DNA of 64,000 nt from Candidatus Schekmanbacteria bacterium (lineage in GTDB: Bacteria; CSSED10-310; JACPHN01). Position numbers and translations under genes: made by a program. Positions 34,425 to 46,732 of this stretch are shown piece by piece. How positions within the stretch are numbered: the first letter of the stretch is position 1; each line of letters starts with the position of its first letter. Location: positions 113,996 through 177,995 of the forward strand of contig JACPHN010000019.1 in NCBI GenBank assembly GCA_016188575.1. The letters are read 5' to 3'. Below the pieces are notes generated by a model. The model searched no databases and had not been told where the DNA came from. It worked only from the letters and a program-made list of their open reading frames with translations.

Positions 34425-35500
34425 CTCGGTTCTCGGTTCTCAGAGGGCGGGTCCGAGCTTGAAGCAACATATTCCACATTGGCCGAGCCGGCGAGACTGA
34501 ATCCTTTCATTTGCTCCATTGCGATCAGCTGAGGACGATTCGAAATTACTCCCGCCTTTGCGGTCGCTGCATGCAGGGGGTACCACCTTTTCGTGTTCTC
34601 ATCCCATTCATAGATTAGCTTCTTGAATTCGAGGTGCTTGAACGCATCGAGCATGGCGACAGCGGAGCGGATTCCATCCATGGCGTGATCTGCAGCCTCT
34701 GCGAGAACGCCCGGTTTCTCCGCCGGCGTTACGAGCTGAACGCGACAGCCATTGTGTTCCGCTACGAATTCAAAAAGCGTTCGCTTCTTCTGAAACAGCT
34801 TCGGAAAGACGTGCTCCTTCAGCCACTTGACCAGTTGCTTGCCGAGCTCACGCTGGCACTCTTCGGCCAGCGGAGTCTTCAGAACATAAGACACTCCGCG
34901 CAGGAAGAAGGACACGCTTGCGCAAAGCGAAACGATCGTGAGCGGGTCCAGAGCTTTTCTGAAGTGGCGCTCAGCACGAATGTCCAATTCTGGAGGTGTA
35001 TGCGCCAAGGCGTCAATAATGACGCTTTCGTCGATCTCTTGAGGGCTGAAGCCGAGCGTCAGAGGCGGCACCTTGTCCTTATCGTCCGGTTCCAGTTGCA
35101 CAGCCGATTCGGCCGCCGCGAGAATATCCGCGGTGATGCCGACGTCGGCGAAAGTGGGCAGCTTCTCGACCTTGTAGACGCCGGCAACACCAGCAAGGAT
35201 ATGAGTGTCGGTACGAGGGGAGTAAAATACCTTCGCGCCGATCGCTCGGCCTCCGGGCTGGATGAGCGGATCATGCATCACGTTCATCCACAGTTCTCCA
35301 CTGTTGATGGTCCGCTCCGCCTGCTCCAACGCCCCGAGCGAGAATGCCTCATGATGAGCATCGACCGCAGTGGACGCGAGAATGCCTAGCGTGAAGTGCT
35401 CGAGCTCCTCATGGGCGAATGCCTTGTGCTGTTCGATGTTGCGAGCGATGCTCTCGCAAAACTCCTTCGCCTCGGGAACGTCATCCCATACGTCGACCAT
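34421..35500 (-). CDS. Unrecognised 359-residue protein of the defence island
   Basis: The ATG at 35500 has a strong GGAGGT eight bases upstream. The protein is soluble, mixed alpha/beta, without signal peptide or clear motif. Features that stand out are 'AFAHEELEHFTLGILAST', an acidic 'ESAVQLEPDDKDKVPPLTLG' segment, a hydrophobic 'TIVSLCASVSFFLRGVSYVL' stretch near residue 205 that could be membrane-associated, and 'LVKWLKEHVFPKLFQKKRT'. Base composition is clearly lower in GC than the genome background. It lies between the DUF559 pseudogene and the repeat that closes the hsd operon. A defence role is inference from location only. Confidence 0.6.
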   Translation of the reverse strand: MVDVWDDVPEAKEFCESIARNIEQHKAFAHEELEHFTLGILASTAVDAHHEAFSLGALEQAERTINSGELWMNVMHDPLIQPGGRAIGAKVFYSPRTDTHILAGVAGVYKVEKLPTFADVGITADILAAAESAVQLEPDDKDKVPPLTLGFSPQEIDESVIIDALAHTPPELDIRAERHFRKALDPLTIVSLCASVSFFLRGVSYVLKTPLAEECQRELGKQLVKWLKEHVFPKLFQKKRTLFEFVAEHNGCRVQLVTPAEKPGVLAEAADHAMDGIRSAVAMLDAFKHLEFKKLIYEWDENTKRWYPLHAATAKAGVISNRPQLIAMEQMKGFSLAGSANVEYVASSSDPPSENREPR

Positions 35501-35736
35501 GTACTATACCTCCGAAAGCGAACGCCGTTGCTGAAATCTATGCGAAAGCCGCCGCGAACGCAACAGGTACTGCGGCTGTGGGTAGAGGCGTTCCCCAGTC
35601 CGACATGATGGGTCGGGCAGGGGCACAGGCGTGGGCACCCGCTTTGAGCGCCCACGGTGCCCGGGCCCGCATCCGGGCACGCTCTGCTGGGCTTGGTGCT
35701 TCCCCCGGGCCAGTCCACCCACCCCTGCCCCGGCCC

Positions 35737-35943
35737 AACGGGGCGCCGGGTCAGCGGCAGCGCCCGGAGGTAGGTTACTACCGCAGGGCGCTGTCCGCTG
35801 CACCCGGTTGTTCTGCCGCGCGAATCAGCGAGGTGGAACAACCGGGCTTTGCCCGGCGCCGCGTTCTTCTGACGCGCAGCGTCGGAAGAACGCCCAGCAT
35901 CAGCCGCGGCGCGCAGCGCCGTCAGCCGCATGCTGTTGTCATG
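35737..35943 (-). repeat. attC-like repeat, copy 1, at the 3' end of hsdR
   Basis: Bases 35737-35892 match 45279-45434 with about ten mismatches over 156 bases and no gap, in direct orientation. Inside are short palindromes, for example CCGGGCTTTGCCCGG and the arms around GACGCGCAGCGTC. Read on the minus strand the element ends in GTTGGGC, which fits the integron core consensus GTTRRRY. It begins about 11 bases after the hsdR stop with ACAACAGCATGCGGCTG, a block not shared with copy 2. Confidence 0.6.
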
Positions 35944-35951
35944 CGCTCTTC

Positions 35952-39559
<3,608 letters not shown>

Positions 39560-39563
<4 letters not shown>

Positions 39564-42500
39564 CCCTCACCTTCGATGATTGACCAGACACGGTGATAGC
39601 TCTCGCCGCGGTCGCCAAGCGCAGTCCTCCACGTCATCACGTTGGACGCCCGAAGTTTGGCTCGCACCTCGTTCAGGGGTTCAGCCGCGCCCACCCCCAA
39701 CGATTTCGCCAACGGCGCGGCGGCGGTGCGCGGTACGCCCAGAAGTCGCAGAGCAACGGCCTCGTCCGAATTCACGCCGTAGTAGACGCGCGCGGGCAGA
39801 TTGCGAAGAACGCGCTGGTCCTCAGCGGACATCGCATCGAAGGAATCGCCGAGTGTGACCGACTGCAGGGCGGACAAGCCCCATGAGGCTGTTTGCGTGA
39901 GCCGACCGAACACGCTTCTGCAGCAGCGGGTCATCGCTGCAACCGGATCCTCGTCGTCCGCGCTCTCCTCGTCTTCACCCGGCTTCGTCGAGAAATACTC
40001 CGTCGCCATTTCAGTGAGCGGGCGTCCCTGCACCCAGTCGCAGATGATCCGCGCCAGCATGTCGCCGTCGGGTTGCGCGCCGCCCGTAACCTCCCCGAGC
40101 GGCTCTCGCAGCTCGGGCACCTGGAGCAAGACGCCCATCATGCACTGGAGGTCGTCGCGGCGAGTGCCGAACAGCTCGGGTGACCACGCCTCGCTTGTCA
40201 GGCCTACCTTGCGCACGCGGGCCAGCGTGTTGCTGACGGATTCCCATGAGAAGCCGGTGGCGTCGACGAGCTTCAGTGGCTTGCCCTTGATGCGCTCGGC
40301 GTAGTTATAGACGCCCTGTACCAGGCTATCGGCCCAACTCTTATGGCTCTTCCGCAGCGCCTGAAAGCCAAGCGTTCCGCGCAGGACCTGCTCGACCTCT
40401 GCCGCGAATCGCTCGTGGCTGCCTATCTGCCGATAGGTATGCGCCAGGTACTGCAAGAACGACGACCAGCCCGGCTGCCAAGAGAGCGTCTCCAGATGGA
40501 GCAGCTTTCCTAGAGCATCGGCGCGCTGAACCATCTCGATCAGCGTGGAGTTGAGAGCGCCGACAGACCGGCCGATGAGCTCCTTCAGCTTCTCCGCCCT
40601 GGCGTCGTTGTGACCGGCGAGCGCAACGATGCCGAGGTCGCCTTGATCCACGCGACCGGCACGCCCTGCGATGTTCCAGAAATCCTCGGGCGGCATGTCT
40701 TGCCCATACGGATACTGGTGGCTCGCGAAGACGACGCCGGAGACCGCAAAGTTAACGCCCTGAGCGATGGTTGTCGTCGCTACGAGCACGCGCAGTGTCG
40801 ATTGCTCCGTCAGCCACTCGACAAGCGTTTTGGTGTCTTCGGAGAGCCCGGAATGGTGAACGCCAATTCCGTAATCGAGCAGCGATGCTAGTGGGAAGTC
40901 TTGCCCCATCTCATCGACAAGGAATCGCTGAATGTGGGTGAGGTCAGCGCTGCTGACGTCGACGCGGTTTCCATCAACCTTGAGCGCCGCGGCAACTCCC
41001 CAACTGTTCCTGGGCTTGTCGACGAGCACGATCACCGTTCCCCGTCGCTGGAGGATCTGCGCGGTCGCCGCTGCTAGCTTTCCCGGTGAGGTTGAAACGT
41101 CAGACCACGACAGCCCCAGTGGACGCCGCTCCCCAACGTCCAACGCCTCTGGCACCTCGATGGTGCTCCGCGTAGTGTGCTGGGTGACAAGCCGCACGCC
41201 GAAGTCTCCGCGCTTCGAGCCCTTCCGCGGCCGAGCAATAGCGATGACGCGATCGTTGGGGCTCCAGTCAACACCGAGCTCGATATTCTTGTTGCTGTCG
41301 GGGGACAGCCACCGCGCGATCTCAGCGGCGTTCTGAATGAATGGCGTGAGCAGCAGGAACTGCGCGTGCCGACATTCCCGGTTGATCGTGGCAAGCAGGA
41401 GCTCCCACTTAAGGCCGCGCGCTTGGCCGAGCCCGTGTGCCTCGTCTACGACCACAAGCGTCAACGGTCGACCGATCTTTTCCTCCCATCCACCACGAAG
41501 CATGAGGTCGAGCTTCTCTGGCGTCGTAACGAGGATGCGAAATTGCCGTCCAGCATCTGTGTCGGTCAACATGCCGGCTTCGAGCCCGTCAATCTCTAGC
41601 GCAGGGCTCACCTTCTCAACAATACTGCCGAGGGCGGCCAAATCCCGTCGAAGACGAAGCGTGAGCTGGTTAACGAGTGCACGGGTCGGCGCGAGGTACG
41701 CGACCCAACCGCGCTCCAGGTCGAACTGGTTGAGCGCTTGGAGAATGCGGAGCTCCGCGATGAACGTCTTTCCGCTCGACGTCGGAAGGCTCACGACGAC
41801 GGAGCGATGACCCGAGCCGAGCAGGCCCTGCTCGCGCAAAGTGCGACGCTGCGGGGGGAGCATTTCGAAGATCGGCTGATTCCGATCGCGCGAAGTCAAC
41901 GATTCCACGAATCTCGTTACGCGGCTATTCACCGCCCGGGTCACAGTCCAAATGCTGTTATCGACGAGGGCACGAGCGGTTCGAGCGAGCAGACGAGCCA
42001 GAGATTCGCGCTCCATGAGTTGGCCACGCCCGGCAGCGCCGATGGCGCGGTCAAACTGCGCCTCATGCTGTTCCCGCACGTCGTAGTGGCCGTCCACCGA
42101 TCCCTGAGTGAGATAAATGCCGAGGATCTCGGCAGCCCTCGCGAGGTGATAGTCGGTAATGAGCTCCCACGCGGGTCGCGCGTCCCTTCGCTCTTCAGCC
42201 TGGGCGAGGTATTCTGGTTCGTGCTTGCGCTGGTCGGTACGTAGCGCGGCCACACGCTGCTGCACCAGGTCCAGATCCCCCCAACCCTGCTTGCGGAAGA
42301 GGCGCAGCCAGATGTCGAGGATGCAGGACCAGACGCGGATACCCCAGTCTTCTGAGTCCAGCGGGAGTTGAGGCAGATCCACTTCGCAGAGAAGACGACG
42401 AACATCGGCCCCACGGTCACCCAGTACTCCGAGGGCACCGAGGCGCACGAGCCATTCCGCCGCCTCGATGGGTGCCTCGGGACACGTCAGCGAGCGTGCA

Positions 42501-42733
42501 ACTTGGAATGCCTCCGTGGCAGCGGCTTGGAGGACTTCGGGGTTGTCTCCCTCAAGCAGCCCGAAGACGCGCAGCTCAAGGCCATTCGCTACGAAGCGAA
42601 GCTCGTCGTCCGGAAACTCGCCAGCACCGTCAACTCCGAGCGCGTTGCGAAGGCGCCGCCGGCCAGCCTCTTCTACGGCCTTGCGGACCTTCTCGCCTCC
42701 GAGGGCCTGAATGATCCAGGAGTCGGCAGTCAT
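39560..42733 (-). CDS. Ski2-type DEAD/DEAH helicase, HamB-like (Hachiman)
   Basis: A 1057-residue protein. The ATG at 42733 follows GGAGGAGG and overlaps the nuclease stop by four bases. Residues 1-300 are a helical region without known motif. The SF2 core has 'LPTSSGKT' with Walker A at 317-323, '[11 protein letters not shown]' (Ia), '[11 protein letters not shown]', '[10 protein letters not shown]' with DEAH at 430-433, 'GVHHSGL', '[12 protein letters not shown]' (V) and '[15 protein letters not shown]' (VI), as in Ski2/Hel308-like helicases. The C-terminal 350 residues look helical. Directly downstream of a DUF1837/HamA-like nuclease, it fits HamB/AbpB, which in Hachiman senses DNA damage and holds HamA. 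Placement inside an hsd operon is unusual. Confidence 0.7.
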
Positions 42734-43527
42734 GATACCTCCTCCTTCAAGAGCTTCGGCCAATCCGCGATGGGGACCGGCAGATACCAGGCGATGAGCT
42801 CGATGCGCGTCGGCTTGCCGAGCTTCTTCGACAGCGTCTGCCCGCGGCTCTTCAGATCGAGCGCGCTTGGCGTCGTGTCGCGTATCAGGATGCCGACGAG
42901 CAGCAGCTCCTTCCCCTCCGAGCTGAGGTAGCGACCCACCGCTTTCTCGTACAGATCGCGGTACGGCTGCGATTGGCATCGTGAGTGGAGCCACTTCAGC
43001 AGAGCGTGTTGAATGTCGCGGCGCGTCGCGCTCTGCTCGAGCTGCCATGCCATCCCACTCCCGCCGTTCATCACGTTGGGGGGTGTGGTCGCGTCGGACG
43101 AAGTCTTCACCTCGCCGAACAGGAGGAGCACGGAATTGTCCTCCCGGTAGAAGCCGACCAGATCGGTACCCGGAAGACTCGCCCTCGGCGTGCGCCGATC
43201 CCGGACCGTGCTCCAGGGCCAGTGGACCTCGCGACCCGAGTCGTGCTGAAGCGCGCATTCCGCGAGCGCTTCACCTACCTCCCACCCTGCCGGGTCAGGC
43301 ACTGCCTTCAGCAGGCACTCCATAAACTCCGTCGCCATTCCGGTCGTCGCGAGCCCGCGGAGGTCGGACTCGAACGATGAGGCAACATCGGCAATCCGCG
43401 GGCGCACTATCTCGTGCATGAAGCGCTTGAACTGCTTCGTGTCGGCAACGTTCCGTCCTTCCCAGCTCACCGACGTGGCGCCCCCTGAGTAGCAGATCGC
43501 GGAGCCAAGCATCGCGGTGCCCGTCAT
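42730..43527 (-). CDS. HamA/DUF1837-like PD-(D/E)XK nuclease
   Basis: A 265-residue protein starting at the ATG that overlaps the hsdS stop (ATGA at 43524-43527). A nuclease-type core is visible: 'LPGTDLVGFYREDNSVLLLF' with Asp122, then 'GEVKTSSD' with Glu139 and Lys141, the D...ExK pattern. Upstream 'FMECLLKAVPDPAGWEVGEA' and downstream 'QHALLKWLHSRCQSQPYRD' and 'LLLVGILIRDTT' follow the layout of HamA/AbpA proteins (DUF1837). It is expected to be the DNase effector controlled by the helicase encoded immediately downstream. Assignment rests on the motif plus gene pairing; another type of PD-(D/E)XK protein is possible. Confidence 0.65.
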   Translation of the reverse strand: MTGTAMLGSAICYSGGATSVSWEGRNVADTKQFKRFMHEIVRPRIADVASSFESDLRGLATTGMATEFMECLLKAVPDPAGWEVGEALAECALQHDSGREVHWPWSTVRDRRTPRASLPGTDLVGFYREDNSVLLLFGEVKTSSDATTPPNVMNGGSGMAWQLEQSATRRDIQHALLKWLHSRCQSQPYRDLYEKAVGRYLSSEGKELLLVGILIRDTTPSALDLKSRGQTLSKKLGKPTRIELIAWYLPVPIADWPKLLKEEVS

Positions 43528-44853
43528 GCCATGCCCTCGGAGATGAACCTCTCCGCATCGTTCACTCGCAGCTCGCCGGAGATGAGCTTGGGCAGCAACG
43601 CGTCGCGCAGGGCGGCGAGGGTGCGAGATTCGCGCCGACACGCGAGCGATCGCACTAGCAGGCCGTCGGCCGAGCGATCGAACGCCGCGACGATGGACGA
43701 AGTGGGAACGACTACCGCAAGGTTGAGAATCGACTCGACTTGAGCGCGCTGATGGCTCTTCGAGGTTCCCGTTACCAGGCCCTCGATCTGCTGTCGAAAC
43801 AACGGCGAGCGCGCGAGGCAATAGACAAAGCTTCGCGTGAACGGAGACCGCGCGCGGAGCACCAGAAATTCCGTCGAGCAAACCGCTCGTTCGGACGGGC
43901 GTACGTCAACAAGCCACACCCGCTCGATCTCTGGGTTGAGCTTCGAGAGAAGGACTACCCCTGTCGGTACGCGCGACTTCTGGCTCTTGATGCTTTCGCC
44001 GTACTCGGCCTTCGGGCTTTGGCCTTCGTCGAAGGCCGGCAGGCTGAAGTGGTGGAAGAGCGCTTCCGGCGACGAGAGCGGGTTCTCCTGGTCGCGAAGC
44101 TGCTCGACCACGTCGCCGAATCGGCCAACGCACCACTCCTTCGGAATCTCCCCCAGCGCCGAGTCCTCGAAGGAATCCGGGAAGAGGTCGGCGAGGGGCT
44201 TGGGGAGGCCGGGGTCGCGGCCTTCGGCCTTGGCGCGGACGGGGTCGAAGTCCACGAACCACGACCTGAAGAGCGCCCGCGCCATCGCCTCCAGCGTCTC
44301 GTTGACCCGGCGGTTCAGATCGATCTTGTCGTCCAGCGTGCCGAGGATGTGGGCGATGGCGCGTTGCTCGCCTTTGGGTGGAAGCTCGAAGCGGAATGCT
44401 CCGATCCGAGACGGCGCCGTATGCAGAATCTTGGTGCCACTAGCAGAGGTCACCAATTCACGGTTGAAGTCCTGCCAGAGAAAGAGCCAATAGAGAAACC
44501 CGGAGTCAACGTCCGCACCGTCTCGTATAAGGACCTTGCCGAGTCGTTGGTTGTGCAGGTACACGCGGCCGTCGTCTGGCACTCTTGCAGGTATGCCGAG
44601 AATCTCGCCTCCGGCCGTTTGGCAGGTCATGATCAACAGAATGTCACTTGGCGCCAGCTCGTACTCTTTCGGGTAGCCGTCCCGATACTCCTTGACCGAA
44701 GTCTCAGCCAACCGGAAGCCGCCCGTATACCGGAAGTTGCCAACGCTGAGAACGATTGGCCGACCCCTCAAATCCTCATGGAAGTGTTCACTCTTGAACG
44801 GCCAGCCGTGCTTGATCTCTACAAGGTCGCCAAGCCTCGATGGCCTCCATTCA

Positions 44854-44864
<11 letters not shown>
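43524..44864 (-). CDS. hsdS: Type I restriction system specificity subunit
   Basis: A 446-residue protein with two target-recognition domains. TRD1 starts '[18 protein letters not shown]' and ends in the conserved '[20 protein letters not shown]' helix. TRD2 starts '[20 protein letters not shown]' and ends in the second coiled helix ('[20 protein letters not shown]'). This is the usual full HsdS plan, so the protein should still recognise a bipartite site. The ATG at 44864 overlaps the end of the truncated hsdM by 11 bases, and the stop overlaps the HamA-like start. Confidence 0.9.
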
Positions 44865-45231
<367 letters not shown>

Positions 45232-45278
45232 TGGCTACCTCAATCAATAGTTGCGGGCTTCGATGGTGCGGTGCGTCT

Positions 45279-45490
45279 AACGGGGCGCCGGGTCAGCGGC
45301 AGCGCCCGGAGGTAGCTTACTACCGCAGGGCGCTGTCCGCTGCACCCGGCTGTTCCGCCGCGCGAATCAGCGCGGCGGAACAACCGGGCTTTGCCCGGCG
45401 CGACGTTCTTCCGACGCGTAGCGTCGGAGGAACGTCGCGCGTAACCTGCGAGCGAAGCGAGTCAGGTGTCAGGTTCACGCGCTTGTTCGC
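45279..45490 (-). repeat. attC-like repeat, copy 2, upstream of hsdM
   Basis: Shares its first 156 bases with 35737-35892 (direct orientation, about ten mismatches by eye). Palindromic arms include GCCGCGCGAATCAGCGCGGC and the arms around GACGCGTAGCGTC. On the minus strand it begins AACAAGCGCGTGAACCTG and ends GTTAGAC, the latter fitting GTTRRRY. Its end lies 48 bases before the hsdM start codon. Confidence 0.6.
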
Positions 45491-45567
45491 TGGCGCTCCG
45501 AGCATGCACGCACTCCTCCTCCGTCCGTTCGACCGGTCTCCAATCCCTCCGATGTAGTAGCTCGGTA

Positions 45568-45750
45568 TCAACATGCGAAAAACAGCAGGCGTGTCAGTCC
45601 TTTGACGTGGTCGTCGCGTTGAATCTGAAGCGGCGCAAGCCCAAGCGGTTTGCCTTTCAGACGACCCCTGCCCCGCTCGATGGTGATGGCGCCCCGATAG
45701 CTGTCGTAAGCCTTCCGAGGCGGGAGCTCGTTCCTCCCGGCGTTGGTCAC
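45568..45750 (-). pseudogene. C-terminal fragment of an IS1634-type transposase
   Basis: The frame reads 'SYRGAITIERGRGRLKGKPL' followed by 'GLAPLQIQRDDHVKGLTRLL'. This is the end of IS1634/IS4-like DDE transposases (YRGxyxIErdFgRLKGrPLsLxPmylQrdDHvtGLiRLLsiG). Only about 45 residues remain; the catalytic DDE residues upstream are absent. It abuts the truncated kinase gene (ATGA overlap at 45747-45750). Confidence 0.55.
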
Positions 45751-46304
45751 GTACTGGTGCCATCAGAGCATCGCGCGAGCGACGCAAATGACACCTGGCC
45801 GCCAACGATGTACTCGCCCTCGATCTTGTGCCCATCCTCGCGAAACTGGTCGATGACGCCGACGACGTTGGGTGAATCAAGGGCGGCAAGGGTCGTGGCC
45901 TCCTTGCGAAAGCGGTCCAGGATGCGCGGGCTGGCCGCAAAAGATGGGTGCGGCCGTTTCCGAGCTACCATTCGGTTGAGTCGCATGTCGCTGCAGCTAT
46001 ACACCGACGCGAATCCACCACTGCCCAAACGAGCCTCCACGCGAAATCGGCTGCCGACAACCGTACCGAACACCAAGGAGCCAGAAGGCTTTGCGTCTTC
46101 CACCGTTGCCTCACCACCGGACGCCTGGTCCTCTGGCCGCCTCGCCGGCTGAGATAAGGCCTGCTCCACTGATGGTTTGGGTCGTACACTTCCGGGCACC
46201 TCAGCGTCTGCCGCGCGGGTTCCCCGGGTTTCATCGGCCGGAGCTCGTTCGGTACCTTCCAGCGCCAACGGTTCGCCGCAATTCGGGCATGATCGATGCG
46301 CCAA
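45747..46304 (-). pseudogene. Ser/Thr kinase gene truncated after the N-lobe
   Basis: About 185 codons from a probable TTG. An N-terminal zinc-ribbon half ('CPNCGEPLALEG') and a linker lead into a Hanks-type N-lobe: 'VGSRFRVEARLGSGGFASVY' (glycine loop), 'NRMVARKRPHPSF' (Lys of the VAxK motif), 'FRKEATTLAALDSPNVVGV'. The catalytic loop, DFG and all the C-lobe are missing; after 'QFREDGHKIEGEYIVGG' the sequence loses similarity and a transposase fragment follows. Transposition is the likely cause. Confidence 0.6.
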
Positions 46305-46732
46305 TCATCGCTCAGGGCTCACCTTGAACCGCTTGCCGCACCGCAAGGATTGAACAACTACTTTCTCCATGACCGCCGAGACCGTTGGTTGTTACGTCTG
46401 AGACATCGGTGAAGATATCACACCAGAAACGTACGATTGTCATCCCAACGGACGGAACCAAGCTGCCATCCCTTGGCTGCAGGGCTACGGGCAGTGGCTC
46501 CGCGCGCCTGGCCGGGTCCAAGCCGCGTCGTCGTCGCGCCCGCCGCGGCCCCGGAGCCGACCCGGACGCCTCGCGGCCAGCAGGTGGGAAGCGGCTTTGT
46601 TGTCGTTGTCCCGCGCGCTATGCTCAGGGCTGGACGAAGAGGCGGGGGTCGACCGGCCGTGCGGCGCATGCCGGCGGAGCCAGGCGCGCCAGCCCCCGCC
46701 GAGCTGGTATCCGCTATCGAGGGGAGGTTCGC
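46305..46732. other. Intergenic, upstream of the lyase-like gene
   Basis: About 430 bases at the right edge of the defence island between divergent genes. No supported gene is seen; open frames here lack family similarity. The promoter of the plus-strand secreted protein should be within it. Confidence 0.4.
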
